A stretch of 64,000 nt of DNA from positions 1,546,001 through 1,610,000 of the forward strand of contig NZ_CP074373.1 of the NCBI RefSeq assembly GCF_021560035.1. Reading direction: 5' to 3'. A model generated the notes under the pieces. The model searched no databases. It saw nothing but the letters and a program-made list of their open reading frames with translations, and was not told the origin of the DNA. The stretch comes from Virgibacillus sp. NKC19-16 (GTDB taxonomy: Bacteria > Bacillota > Bacilli > Bacillales > Amphibacillaceae). The stretch's first letter is position 1; every line of letters begins with the position of its first letter. The translations under genes were made by a program, and so were the position numbers. Positions 36,135-45,085 of the stretch are shown here, one piece after another.

Positions 36135-36944
36135 ATGAATGTAGAATTTCGTGATACCCTTTTTAACCAGGCTAAATCATGGGTTCTGGAAGCAGGAGCC
36201 AATATTCGAAATAAAATAAATGATCCATATGATATCGCTACAAAATCAAATGCGAATGATCTTGTAACAACAATGGATAAAGAAACAGAGTCTTTTTTTA
36301 TAACGAATATAAAAGCATCGTACCCTGAACACTACATTTTAAGTGAAGAGGGATTTGGGGATCATTTAACAACATTAAATGGAACAGTATGGATAATTGA
36401 TCCAATCGATGGCACGATGAATTTCGTACATCAGAAAAAGAATTTTGCCATTTCTGTAGGCATATATCATGATGGTGTTGGTGAAATAGGGATTATTTAT
36501 GATGTAATGGCAGATGTTCTGTTTTATGCTAAAAGAAATGAAGGAGCCTATAAAAATGATGTGAAATTAGCTCCTTTAAATCCGAATTTAAAATTTGAAG
36601 AGGTCATATTTGGTCTGAATCATTTTTGGTTATGTGAAAATCGTTTGGTAGATGAGCAGCGGATGCAAGATTTTGTGAGAACGATTCGAGGATCCAGAAC
36701 ATACGGCTCTGCTGCACTGGAATTAGCATATGTAGCAGAAGGTGTGATGGATGGCTATTTATCAATGAGTCTTGCCCCTTGGGATGTAGCAGCAGGTATT
36801 GTTATTGCAGATGAAGTAGGCGGTATTACTTCGGATATAGATGGAAATCCGGTAAGTATGCTTGATAAGAGCTCCGTTCTGACCTGCAATTCTACCATTC
36901 AAAAGAGGATTATAAACGATTATTTACAAAAAGGAAAAAAGTGA
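36135..36944 (+). CDS. suhB: Inositol monophosphatase family protein (YktC/SuhB)
   Basis: A 269-residue Mg2+-dependent phosphatase. Metal ligands are visible in LSEEGFG and the signature WIIDPIDGTMNF near residue 85; the C-terminal motif is APWDVAAGIVIADEVGG near 220. The substrate may be inositol phosphate, NADP or another sugar phosphate; B. subtilis YktC is annotated as an inositol-1-monophosphatase. ATG 36135 follows CGGAGGAGA; the frame is open 36 bases further without a site. Confidence 0.9.
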   Translation: MNVEFRDTLFNQAKSWVLEAGANIRNKINDPYDIATKSNANDLVTTMDKETESFFITNIKASYPEHYILSEEGFGDHLTTLNGTVWIIDPIDGTMNFVHQKKNFAISVGIYHDGVGEIGIIYDVMADVLFYAKRNEGAYKNDVKLAPLNPNLKFEEVIFGLNHFWLCENRLVDEQRMQDFVRTIRGSRTYGSAALELAYVAEGVMDGYLSMSLAPWDVAAGIVIADEVGGITSDIDGNPVSMLDKSSVLTCNSTIQKRIINDYLQKGKK

Positions 36945-36973
36945 CTCCCTAGCTTACGGAGTCACTTTTTTTT
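36941..36973. terminator. Terminator, suhB / ylaF
   Basis: Stem GTGACTCC/GGAGTCAC, 9-base loop, eight T. It overlaps the suhB stop and the end of the convergent ylaF. Confidence 0.88.
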
Positions 36974-37131
36974 CGTTTTAATGAAATGCCATATCCCATG
37001 ACCAGGAAACCTGCAATAAGAAAAAGTAATATAAGCCAAATATTGCGCAGGGCGATACCCACTCCTACAGCTGCAAACAGAGAAATTACTAATATAGCTA
37101 ATAAAAGCATGGGAAAGTTAATGTTTTTCAT
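36949..37131 (-). CDS. ylaF: YlaF-like small membrane protein
   Basis: A 60-residue protein with two hydrophobic helices (about 8-27 and 31-49) and a basic C-terminus (LKRKKSDSVS). Size, topology and position before ylaH fit YlaF (DUF5325). No function is known. In B. subtilis typA lies between ylaF and ylaH; here that gap holds only 185 bases. Confidence 0.75.
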   Translation of the reverse strand: MKNINFPMLLLAILVISLFAAVGVGIALRNIWLILLFLIAGFLVMGYGISLKRKKSDSVS

Positions 37132-37316
37132 AGGACCACCTCTATATTAATCTCTACATAGTATATAACAAAATTAGTAAATGTTCCAATTAGAGTGGTT
37201 AACAAATTGCTTTGGCTGGCATGAAGCTTAAACATTTAGTATGATGGTGAAAGAGTCTACGAGAGAGTAAAGGATAAAGAAATAAAATTACAAACAGCAC
37301 CAATGGGGGAAGATAG

Positions 37317-37640
37317 ATGGATGCCACGAATTTCAGTCCTATTTTTGATTTTGTATTAAATAATTTTCCAGATAATGTATTTTGGATTTTTTATGTACTT
37401 AATTTGATATTTGGAGCTATTGCTTTTAAATTAGGTTTTGCAAGAAAACTTCCACTTTTAAAAACGATTTTTGTATATATCATGCTAGCTGTTGGTACAT
37501 ACATTATTACCATATTTAGTATTCTCCAAATGCCAATTACAGAAAGCTTGATAGTTATTTCGCTCGTGTTGGCGATTTATCGATTTAGATTGCACAGGCA
37601 AAGAAAAGGAAATCAAAGTCATAAAAAAACGCCTGAATAA
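37317..37640 (+). CDS. ylaH: YlaH-like membrane protein
   Basis: A 107-residue membrane protein with three helices (about 20-42, 48-70 and 75-92) and a short basic tail. FWIFYVLNLIFGAIAFKLGF and LPLLKTIFVYIMLAVGTYI match the YlaH family of unknown function. GGGGGAAGATAG precedes the ATG. Confidence 0.82.
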   Translation: MDATNFSPIFDFVLNNFPDNVFWIFYVLNLIFGAIAFKLGFARKLPLLKTIFVYIMLAVGTYIITIFSILQMPITESLIVISLVLAIYRFRLHRQRKGNQSHKKTPE

Positions 37641-37652
37641 GGCGTTTTTTTT
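37624..37652. terminator. Terminator after ylaH
   Basis: Stem AAAAAACGCC/GGCGTTTTTT with a 7-base loop; includes the ylaH stop codon. Confidence 0.85.
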
Positions 37653-37675
37653 GGATTTAAAGTCGTGAACAAGCT

Positions 37676-37879
37676 TTAAATCAAGTCATGCTTTTGTTTC
37701 TTCTTTCTATACAAATGGAAGTTTCCTGTAGAATGACGTTGTTTCGTTTTATATTCAATTCGCCCATAACATGTATCGCATAAATACATATGGACTCTGC
37801 GATTTCTTAACCGTTTTGCCTCTGGAGAATGATCTTCTAACGTTTCTACAGTATCACAAATAACACATTTTACCTGCAT
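37676..37879 (-). CDS. ylaI: YlaI-like zinc-ribbon protein
   Basis: A 67-residue basic protein with two CxxC knuckles, VKCVICDT and LCDTCYGR, and a Lys/Arg-rich tail. This matches YlaI (DUF2197), a putative zinc-binding protein with unknown partner. The two knuckles about 26 residues apart should bind one zinc. GAGGTGAAAATTT precedes the ATG. Confidence 0.85.
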   Translation of the reverse strand: MQVKCVICDTVETLEDHSPEAKRLRNRRVHMYLCDTCYGRIEYKTKQRHSTGNFHLYRKKKQKHDLI

Positions 37880-37928
37880 AAATTTTCACCTCAAAATTAT
37901 AAATGCTTGTAAAATACTATAACATAGA

Positions 37929-37940
37929 AAGCGTTCGCTT
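37929..37940. promoter_or_regulatory. cre-like inverted repeat
   Basis: AAGCG-TT-CGCTT resembles the core of a CcpA-binding cre site, upstream of the gene at 38014. The match to the full consensus is partial. Confidence 0.3.
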
Positions 37941-37955
37941 ATAAACGTATTTCAT

Positions 37956-37981
37956 GTTTATAAAAATTTATATAGGGGAAA
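37956..37981 (+). promoter_or_regulatory. Sigma-B-like promoter
   Basis: GTTTAT (37956-37961) and GGGAAA (37976-37981) with 14 bases between closely match the sigma-B pattern GTTTAA-N12-15-GGGWAW, 33 bases upstream of the start codon at 38014. This predicts general-stress induction. Confidence 0.5.
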
Positions 37982-38013
37982 ATAGAAATTAATAAATAGG
38001 GAGGGCGATTTTG

Positions 38014-38310
38014 ATGAAAAAAAGGTATATTTTATCTGCAGGAGCAGCAGGAGCCATAGGGGCTGCTGTAACAGGTTATTTTTTAAAAGATCAAGAAAAT
38101 CGGGATAAATTGAAACAAAACGCAAAAAACGTAACAGATAAATTTAAAACGAATAAAAATACAGGGAATACGTTATTAGAAGATGCCGGTATTCCAGATC
38201 AATCATCGGACAGTGGCCCTGCGCAGCGAGACAATGCCAAAATGGTCGATGAAGGTTCGCAGTTTGGTGTCCAATACTATAATGAAGTGAAAGAGGAAAA
38301 TACAAATTAA
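38014..38310 (+). CDS. Small protein, possible general-stress protein
   Basis: A 98-residue protein with a short Ala/Gly-rich hydrophobic N-terminus (SAGAAGAIGAAVTGYFL) resembling a glycine-zipper membrane segment, then a Lys/Asn-rich helix and a polar tail. The layout recalls YtxH/GsiB-neighbour stress proteins, but I do not recognise a family. GGGAGGG lies before the ATG, and a sigma-B-like promoter lies at 37956. No obvious counterpart exists at this place in B. subtilis. Confidence 0.6.
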   Translation: MKKRYILSAGAAGAIGAAVTGYFLKDQENRDKLKQNAKNVTDKFKTNKNTGNTLLEDAGIPDQSSDSGPAQRDNAKMVDEGSQFGVQYYNEVKEENTN

Positions 38311-38318
38311 AAAACCAT

Positions 38319-38360
38319 AAAAAGGTGATTCCCAAGCATAAGCAGGGATCACCTTTTTTA
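38319..38360. terminator. Terminator between convergent genes
   Basis: AAAAGGTGATTCCC pairs with GGGATCACCTTTT with one unpaired T; six T follow. Serves the genes ending at 38310 and 38364. Confidence 0.75.
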
Positions 38361-38363
38361 TTT

Positions 38364-38960
38364 TTATTCCTCACTTTGATGGTGGGATTGTTCTTCTTCA
38401 ACATCTTCCAACTGTTGTTCATCTTCTTCAGGCATGATCTCTTTGTTTTGGTCAGGTTCCTGAGGCTGATCTTCATTTATAGGAAATTCAGGCATATACC
38501 TTCCTACGATTGCAGCGACCTCATCTACAACGCCATCTACAGGGTGACCTTGTCTTATTTTATTTCCCATGCCGCGGATCCTTTCCATAACATCGGCATC
38601 TGCTACGACGACTGCTGTTTTTCCATATGGGTCATGTTGGAGTGCTTCCATGACAGAATATTTGATGGTACCTACTCTAGAGCGGTCTAAATCCTTATCT
38701 ACATCAATCCCAACAACTGTGTAAGGCCCCGCAACAACTGCTGCTGAATCATTAACATTTGGTACATCACCTGCTACATTAGCTAAGTGGTCGGCGATTT
38801 CACCATTATTTAAATTTTTTCTCTCTGCTGGATCAGAGTTTTCCACTTGTGTAATTCTATTATTTTGGTCTTCTTCATTTGCTAAAGGTTCTTCTTCTTG
38901 TTGGCAGCCAGCGATAACGAATACACTAACAAAAAGCAATATAGCTATCCGCATATTCAT
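38364..38960 (-). CDS. ylaJ: YhcN/YlaJ-family sporulation lipoprotein
   Basis: A 198-residue lipoprotein with lipobox FVIAGC. The folded part (about 40-155) contains AAVVAGPYTVVGIDVDKDLDRSRVGTIKYSV and DPYGKTAVVVADADVMERI, hallmarks of the YhcN/YlaJ group of spore membrane lipoproteins. The tail is very acidic (Glu/Gln/His). Expected in the forespore, where homologues contribute to germination. GGAGG precedes the ATG. Confidence 0.88.
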   Translation of the reverse strand: MNMRIAILLFVSVFVIAGCQQEEEPLANEEDQNNRITQVENSDPAERKNLNNGEIADHLANVAGDVPNVNDSAAVVAGPYTVVGIDVDKDLDRSRVGTIKYSVMEALQHDPYGKTAVVVADADVMERIRGMGNKIRQGHPVDGVVDEVAAIVGRYMPEFPINEDQPQEPDQNKEIMPEEDEQQLEDVEEEQSHHQSEE

Positions 38961-39084
38961 GCAGCATTCCTCCTAAATAATACTCAACTTAAGGTTATTT
39001 TGGATGGAATACGAAAAAATATACAAAAAACTCATGCAGTATAGTGTAACAGCTTCTAAGAAGACGTTCATTTTTTTTAAAGAG

Positions 39085-39278
39085 TTGTTCAAAAAGTCAT
39101 CGAATGATAAGCAATGAATCTCTTCGTTGGTTTGTTTTTCGCTACTCACGTATTTAAAAGCATACGTTTCGTTCCATGGAAAAGAAAATCACTTTTCCTG
39201 CTTGCAAGATCGTCTGCTCAAAACTACGCCGCCTCGACCTTCTTGCTTCTAATTCGACAACTATTTGAAAGCGCACTT
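39085..39278. repeat. Type C repeat, copy 1
   Basis: Homologous in inverse orientation to 55139-55303. The ends read TGTTCAAAAAG and, at the other side, CTATTTGAAAGCGCACTT; the shared core (GTCGAGGCGGCGTAGTTTTGAG on the minus strand) lies near 39215-39236. It fills the gap upstream of ylaJ and downstream of ylaL. Confidence 0.7.
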
Positions 39279-39284
39279 AAACGA

Positions 39285-39764
39285 TTAATTAATAATTATT
39301 TTGGTAACATTTTTGATTGGATCTTCCTTATTGGAACCATCCATATAGTATAGATGTACAGGCCCATCTTCTTTTAGAGGCTTTCCTTCCACCGAGAATA
39401 AGAAACAACTCCTGTAAAGATCATGAAGTGGCATCTCCACATCCTCATCATTTGTTACAAGTGTTGCTGTTTCAGCTTTTGGATTTATTTCCGCGTTGTC
39501 TAAAAAGTAATTAATCGGCATGACATAGGAATTTTCTAATATTTTATTCCCTTCCATTCGCGATATGCTCCTATTCACAGGTGGGGCTTTTTCAATAGCC
39601 CGGTCCCAAACTTCGGAAGCTTTTTTTAGCTCATCTTCTGTTTCGTCTTGCTTATCTAAACTTGTAAATGCTTCGTCCAGTAATATTTTTCTGTCATCAA
39701 AAATCCATACAGTCGGATCTAATGTAATGGAATATGTAACATTTCCAATTATTGGTATTATCAT
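39285..39764 (-). CDS. ylaL: YlaL-like protein
   Basis: A 159-residue soluble protein. The opening MIIPIIGNVTYSITLDPTVW and the following IFDDRKILLDEAF, plus position before ylaN, suggest YlaL of B. subtilis, which has no known function. The rest is mixed, with an acidic helix near 40-60 and a Cys in YRSCFLFSVEGKP. GAGGGG precedes the ATG. YlaK (PhoH-like), normally adjacent, is absent. I name it mainly by position and N-terminal pattern. Confidence 0.6.
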   Translation of the reverse strand: MIIPIIGNVTYSITLDPTVWIFDDRKILLDEAFTSLDKQDETEDELKKASEVWDRAIEKAPPVNRSISRMEGNKILENSYVMPINYFLDNAEINPKAETATLVTNDEDVEMPLHDLYRSCFLFSVEGKPLKEDGPVHLYYMDGSNKEDPIKNVTKIIIN

Positions 39765-39926
39765 TATCTCATCCCCTCACAATATATCTCTACCTAGAAT
39801 AGCAGACAATATATAATATTTCACTTGTAAACGATTGAAATTTTTATAACAAAAATGTTTGCAATTTCTTATTGCTAACGATAATATAAGAATAGAAGAA
39901 GTCTTTTTGCGGAGGGAATTAATTTG

Positions 39927-40208
39927 ATGCCTGAGGTGACTGTAAATCATAGTGAAAAAGCCCATGCCCTTCTTAAGGCTGATGCTGATAAAATTTTGCG
40001 CCTGATAGAAGTTCAAATTGAAAATTTAACGATGCCACAATGTCCTGTATATGAGGATGTTCTGGATACACAAATGTTTGGCCTCTCCCGGGAGATCGAC
40101 TTTGCTGTACGATTGAATTTAATCAGCGAAAATGAAGGTAAAGCACTTCTTGAAAATTTAGAGATGAAGCTAAATATACTTCATGAAGCAACGCAAAAGT
40201 CTGTGTGA
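39927..40208 (+). CDS. ylaN: YlaN (UPF0358), Fur-linked iron protein
   Basis: A 93-residue helical protein with the highly conserved [20 protein letters not shown] and [17 protein letters not shown] stretches. YlaN is essential in B. subtilis under standard conditions and has been reported to bind iron and modulate Fur. The Cys in MPQCP and nearby acidic residues are candidates for metal binding. I use ATG 39927 rather than TTG 39924; GGAGGG lies 11 bases before it. Confidence 0.9.
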   Translation: MPEVTVNHSEKAHALLKADADKILRLIEVQIENLTMPQCPVYEDVLDTQMFGLSREIDFAVRLNLISENEGKALLENLEMKLNILHEATQKSV

Positions 40209-40341
40209 TACACATATTAATCGCGTTCCTGACGTAATGTAACACAGCAAAAACTTTGCCTGCATACTAAGGGTGGCAAGGTTTTTTTGTTTACTGTCGT
40301 ACAGTAAGAATATTTTTAAAAGAAGATGAAAATTGAAATTT

Positions 40342-40364
40342 ATAGTTTAAAACTATGTTATACT
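40342..40364 (+). promoter_or_regulatory. ftsW -10 box with adjacent inverted repeat
   Basis: A TATACT at 40359-40364 is a plausible -10 box. ATAGTTT-A-AAACTAT (40342-40356) is a perfect 7-1-7 inverted repeat just upstream. TTGAAA at 40333 would be a -35 but with 20-base spacing. Confidence 0.4.
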
Positions 40365-40417
40365 ATTTAATAATTCTATTTCATCTGTAATTATCTTACA
40401 TAGTGGGGAGAAGTAAG

Positions 40418-41611
40418 ATGATAAAGAGATTAAAAGATTATGACTTTACATTAATGATTACGCCTATACTTTTAACGGCTTTTGGATTAGTCATGATCTA
40501 TAGTGCCAGTATGGTAATTGCTGTGGTTGAAGGAAATGAGAGTACGCATTACCTCACCAGGCAAGCATTGTGGTTTGGTATTGGTATGGTAGGATTTGTA
40601 TTCTGTAGTGTATTTCCATACAAGTATTACCAGAGGCTTATGAAAATTATCATATTCTGCGTTATTCTGCTATTAATCGGTGTGCTATTTTTTGGGATTA
40701 CCGTTAATAATGCCAGATCATGGTTCGTGGTTGGACCAATAAGTTTACAACCTGCTGAATTTGCAAAATTAGGTCTTATACTTTATTTAGCTTCTGTTTA
40801 TTCCAAAAAGCAAGCTTATATTAGTGAGTTCAATAAAGGAGTTTTGCCACCATTAATTTTGACAGGGGTTATTTTAGGTCTAATCGTAATGCAGCCTGAT
40901 ATAGGAACAGCAGCGATTATCTTTCTAATAGCATGTGCAGTTATTTTCAGTGCCGGAATACGCTTTAAACATCTATTTATACTTATCTTTATCGGGGTAG
41001 TTATATTTGCTATTGCTGCTCCAAATATGATTACAGATACTAGAATTGCAAGGTTTACAGGAGCCTATCAGCCATTTCAAGCACCGGAAACAGGTGGCTA
41101 CCAATTAATCCAATCCTATCTTGCTATCGGTGGTGGTGGATTGACTGGTGAAGGGCTTGGACAAAGTGTGCAAAAGTTAGGGTATTTGATGGAAGCTCAT
41201 ACTGATTTTATTATGGCCATTATTGCTGAAGAGCTAGGATTTATAGGTGTTATCATTGTTATAGGGTTGCTTGCTGCAATTGTCTTACGAGGTATTTTTA
41301 TCTCAAGAAAAACAAGAGACAGCTTTGGCGCCTTGTTAGCGATAGGTATATCTTCCATGGTAGGAATACAGGCGTTTATTAACCTTGGAGCAATAAGTGG
41401 TCTTTTGCCAATTACAGGTGTTCCTTTGCCATTTGTTAGTTATGGTGGGTCATCATTACTTGTACTGCTGATTTCAATGGGGATATTAAATAATATCGCA
41501 ATGACAGTAAAGAAACAGGAAAGAGAGTCAGAAGCAGAACAGGAAAACTCACAATCTATATCTGAAAGAAATAAGTTTAATTCTAGAGGAGGAAAATCAT
41601 GGCTGAGTTAA
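40418..41611 (+). CDS. ftsW: Peptidoglycan glycosyltransferase FtsW
   Basis: A 397-residue SEDS-family protein that polymerises septal peptidoglycan with a partner penicillin-binding protein. Ten membrane helices, the extracellular LQPAEFAKLGLILYLA motif, the MQPDIGTA motif with the catalytic-region Asp, and LPFVSYGGSSLLV near 355 identify the family. Position before pycA matches B. subtilis ylaO/ftsW. ATG 40418 follows GGGGAG. Its last 13 bases overlap the start of pycA. Confidence 0.92.
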   Translation: MIKRLKDYDFTLMITPILLTAFGLVMIYSASMVIAVVEGNESTHYLTRQALWFGIGMVGFVFCSVFPYKYYQRLMKIIIFCVILLLIGVLFFGITVNNARSWFVVGPISLQPAEFAKLGLILYLASVYSKKQAYISEFNKGVLPPLILTGVILGLIVMQPDIGTAAIIFLIACAVIFSAGIRFKHLFILIFIGVVIFAIAAPNMITDTRIARFTGAYQPFQAPETGGYQLIQSYLAIGGGGLTGEGLGQSVQKLGYLMEAHTDFIMAIIAEELGFIGVIIVIGLLAAIVLRGIFISRKTRDSFGALLAIGISSMVGIQAFINLGAISGLLPITGVPLPFVSYGGSSLLVLLISMGILNNIAMTVKKQERESEAEQENSQSISERNKFNSRGGKSWLS

Positions 41612-44600
41612 AACAAATGAACAAGGTGTTAGTTGCTAATCGAGGAGAAATTGCTATTCGTGTCTTTAGGGCTTGCACTGAGCTTAACATTCGTACAGTT
41701 GCTATATATTCAAAAGAAGATTCGGGATCGTATCATCGTTATAAAGCGGATGAATCGTATCTAATAGGAGAAGACAAGAAGCCAATAGATGCTTACCTTG
41801 ATATTGAAGGGATTATTAAACTAGCAAAAAGTGTGGGCGTGGATGCTATTCATCCAGGGTATGGATTTTTGTCAGAAAATATCGATTTTGCAAGACGCTG
41901 CGAAGAAGAAGGAATTATTTTTATCGGCCCTACGAGTGAGCATTTGAATATGTTTGGGGATAAGGTGAAAGCAAGAGAGCAGGCTGTTGATGCTGGCCTG
42001 CCAGTAATTCCAGGTAGTGATGGACCTGTTGATTCTGCAAGTGAAGTAGAAGCATTCGGCAGGGAACACGGGTTTCCAATAATTATAAAAGCATCTCTAG
42101 GCGGAGGCGGTCGTGGCATGCGGATCGTCCGAAGTGAAGGAGAAGTTCCGGAAGCTTACGATCGTGCGAAATCAGAGGCAAAGTCAGCTTTTGGTAACGA
42201 CGAAATTTATCTGGAGAAATTAATTGAAAATCCAAAACATATAGAGGTCCAAATTATTGGTGATGATGAAGGGAATATTGTTCACTTGTATGAGAGGGAC
42301 TGTTCCGTTCAACGAAGACATCAAAAGGTTGTAGAAGTTGCACCAAGTCTATCTTTAACAGAAAGTCGCCGTCTGGAAATATGCGATGCCGCGGTACAAT
42401 TAATGAAAAAAGTAAACTATCTAAATGCTGGTACGGTTGAATTTTTAGTAACAGATGATGCCTATTATTTTATTGAAGTGAACCCGCGTGTACAGGTAGA
42501 ACACACGATTACAGAAATGATTACTGGTGTGGATATTGTCCAAACACAGCTAAAAATTGCCGCAGGACGTAGTATGCTTGATAAATCAATCGGCAATTTA
42601 GAGCAGAATAATATCACAGTGAATGGATACGCGATACAATCTCGTGTCACGACAGAAGATCCATTAAATAACTTTATGCCGGATACAGGAAGGATAATGG
42701 CATATCGAACAGGTGGCGGTTTTGGTGTTCGCCTGGATGCTGGAGATGGATTTCAAGGTGCAGAAATCTCTCCACATTATGATTCCCTACTGGTTAAGGT
42801 TTCTACATGGGCATTAACGTTTGAGCAGGCAGCTCAAAAGATGGTTCGAAATCTAAAGGAATTCAGAATTCGCGGAATTAAGACGAACATTCCTTTCCTA
42901 GAGAACGTTATCTTGCATGATAAATTTTTATCTGCGCAATATAACACGACGTTTATTGATGAAACACCTGAGTTATTCGTATTTCCAAAGCGCAAGGACC
43001 GTGGTACAAAAATGCTTGCATATATTGGTCATACAACAGTAAATGGTATGGAAGGGGTGGAAAACTCGGAAAAACCTGATTTTCCTGCTCTAACCGTACC
43101 TAAAACGGATATTTTAACAGAAATCCCTAATGGATCGAAACAGATTTTAGACGAGCGAGGGCCAGAAGGTTTAGCAAAATGGCTCAAGGAACAAAAGGAA
43201 GTTAAGCTTACGGACACAACTTTCCGTGATGCACATCAATCGCTCCTTGCAACCAGGGTAAGAACGAAGGATCTGGATCGAATAGCTGAACCAACTGCTC
43301 GCATGTTACCTAATCTTTTCTCTGTAGAAATGTGGGGTGGAGCTACATTTGATGTGGCATACCGGTTCCTAAAAGAAGACCCTTGGGAAAGATTATTAAA
43401 ATTACGTAAAAAAATGCCTAATTTACTCTTGCAAATGTTACTCAGGTCAAATAATGCGGTTGGATATAAAAATTATCCTGATAATGTCATTCATGAATTT
43501 GTTGAAAAGAGTGCAAATGCGGGAATAGATATTTTCCGAATATTTGATAGTTTGAATTGGGTTGAAGGAATGCAGCTAGCGATTGAGTCTGTTAGAGAGA
43601 ATGATAAAATCGCTGAAGCTTCTATGTGTTATACAGGTGACATATTAGATACAGGTCGTTCTAAGTATGATTTGTCCTACTATCTAAACCTGGCAAAACA
43701 GCTTGAACAATCAGGTGCTCATATTCTAGGTATTAAGGATATGGCAGGTTTACTCAAGCCTGAAGCAGCGTATCAATTAATATCCAGTTTAAAAGAAACG
43801 ATAGATTTACCTGTCCATCTTCATACACATGATACAAGTGGTAATGGTATTCATACGTATTCTCGTGCGATTGATGCTGGAGTGGATGCAGTGGATGTCG
43901 CTGTAAGTCCAATGGCAGGCCTAACATCCCAGCCTAGTGCACAGGCATTATACCATGCACTTGAGGGTGCCCACAGGCAGCCAAACGTTGATGTAGATGC
44001 ATATGAGGAACTTTCCCATTACTGGGAGGGAATAAGAGAATATTATAAAGACTTTGAAAGTGGCATGAAAGCACCTCATACTGAAATATATTTACATGAA
44101 ATGCCAGGTGGCCAATATAGTAATCTAAAACAGCAAGCTAAATCTGTAGGCCTGGGAGATCGATGGAATGAGGTAAAAAGGATGTTCCGCCAAGTAAATG
44201 ATATGTTCGGTGATATTGTGAAGGTTACACCATCTTCTAAAGTAATAGGTGATATGACATTATTTATGGTTCAGAATAATTTAACTGAAGAAGATATCTA
44301 TGAACGCGGAGAGTCCATCGATTTTCCGGATTCTGTTGTCGAATTTGCACAAGGTTATATTGGACAACCGTATCAAGGTTTTCCAAAAGAACTGCAACGC
44401 ATTATTTTAAAGGGAAAAGAAGCAATCGAAGTACGACCTGGAGAGTTACTGGATCCAATTGATTTCACTCAATTAAAAGAAACATTATTTCAATCGCTTG
44501 ATCGCCAGGTAACAAGCTTTGATCTTATATCACATGCATTGTATCCGAAGGTGTTCATGGATCACCATAAATTTTCTGAAACGTATGGGGATATGTCTGT

Positions 44601-45042
44601 TCTGGATACACCGACATTTTTCTACGGCATGAAACTGGGTGAGCAAATAGAAGTCGAAATCGAACAGGGAAAAACGCTAATTGTAAAATTGGTTTCTATA
44701 TCGGAAGCAAGAGCGGATGGTACCCGTGTCGTTTATTTTGAATTAAATGGCCAAGCCCGTGAGATCGTCGTTACTGATGAAAGTGTCAAATCAACTGTGG
44801 CAACAAGACCTAAGGTGGATAAGTCCAATGACAAACATATAGGTGCTACAATGCCTGGAACAGTAATAGAAGTAATTGGTAAAAAAGGGGACAAGGTAAA
44901 TAAAGGGGATTATATCCTAACTACCGAGGCGATGAAAATGGAAACTACCATTCAAGCTCCATACGAAGGCGTAATTAAAGATGTACACGTGGAAAATGGG
45001 GAATCAATTGCAGTTGATGACTTATTAATTGAATTTGAATAA
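41599..45042 (+). CDS. pycA: Pyruvate carboxylase
   Basis: The 1147-residue biotin enzyme that makes oxaloacetate from pyruvate. Biotin carboxylase domain (about 5-455, ATP-grasp loop KASLGGGGRGMR, EVNPRVQVEHT), carboxyltransferase domain (about 535-805, TFRDAHQSLLATR, metal site HLHTHDTSG), allosteric linker, and carrier domain (about 1075-1147) with biotinyl Lys in EAMKMETT. All key residues are present. Activity is acetyl-CoA-dependent in relatives, and controlled by c-di-AMP directly (Listeria) or through DarB (B. subtilis). Its ribosome site lies inside ftsW. Confidence 0.96.
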   Translation: MAELKQMNKVLVANRGEIAIRVFRACTELNIRTVAIYSKEDSGSYHRYKADESYLIGEDKKPIDAYLDIEGIIKLAKSVGVDAIHPGYGFLSENIDFARRCEEEGIIFIGPTSEHLNMFGDKVKAREQAVDAGLPVIPGSDGPVDSASEVEAFGREHGFPIIIKASLGGGGRGMRIVRSEGEVPEAYDRAKSEAKSAFGNDEIYLEKLIENPKHIEVQIIGDDEGNIVHLYERDCSVQRRHQKVVEVAPSLSLTESRRLEICDAAVQLMKKVNYLNAGTVEFLVTDDAYYFIEVNPRVQVEHTITEMITGVDIVQTQLKIAAGRSMLDKSIGNLEQNNITVNGYAIQSRVTTEDPLNNFMPDTGRIMAYRTGGGFGVRLDAGDGFQGAEISPHYDSLLVKVSTWALTFEQAAQKMVRNLKEFRIRGIKTNIPFLENVILHDKFLSAQYNTTFIDETPELFVFPKRKDRGTKMLAYIGHTTVNGMEGVENSEKPDFPALTVPKTDILTEIPNGSKQILDERGPEGLAKWLKEQKEVKLTDTTFRDAHQSLLATRVRTKDLDRIAEPTARMLPNLFSVEMWGGATFDVAYRFLKEDPWERLLKLRKKMPNLLLQMLLRSNNAVGYKNYPDNVIHEFVEKSANAGIDIFRIFDSLNWVEGMQLAIESVRENDKIAEASMCYTGDILDTGRSKYDLSYYLNLAKQLEQSGAHILGIKDMAGLLKPEAAYQLISSLKETIDLPVHLHTHDTSGNGIHTYSRAIDAGVDAVDVAVSPMAGLTSQPSAQALYHALEGAHRQPNVDVDAYEELSHYWEGIREYYKDFESGMKAPHTEIYLHEMPGGQYSNLKQQAKSVGLGDRWNEVKRMFRQVNDMFGDIVKVTPSSKVIGDMTLFMVQNNLTEEDIYERGESIDFPDSVVEFAQGYIGQPYQGFPKELQRIILKGKEAIEVRPGELLDPIDFTQLKETLFQSLDRQVTSFDLISHALYPKVFMDHHKFSETYGDMSVLDTPTFFYGMKLGEQIEVEIEQGKTLIVKLVSISEARADGTRVVYFELNGQAREIVVTDESVKSTVATRPKVDKSNDKHIGATMPGTVIEVIGKKGDKVNKGDYILTTEAMKMETTIQAPYEGVIKDVHVENGESIAVDDLLIEFE

Positions 45043-45046
45043 AACC

Positions 45047-45084
45047 AAAAAACAGGTAGTAAGAAATCTTACTACCTGTTTTTT
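45047..45084. terminator. Bidirectional terminator, pycA / ctaA
   Basis: A 17-bp stem starting AAAAAACAGGTAGTAAG with a 4-base loop and T-runs on both strands. Confidence 0.9.
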
Positions 45085-45085
45085 A

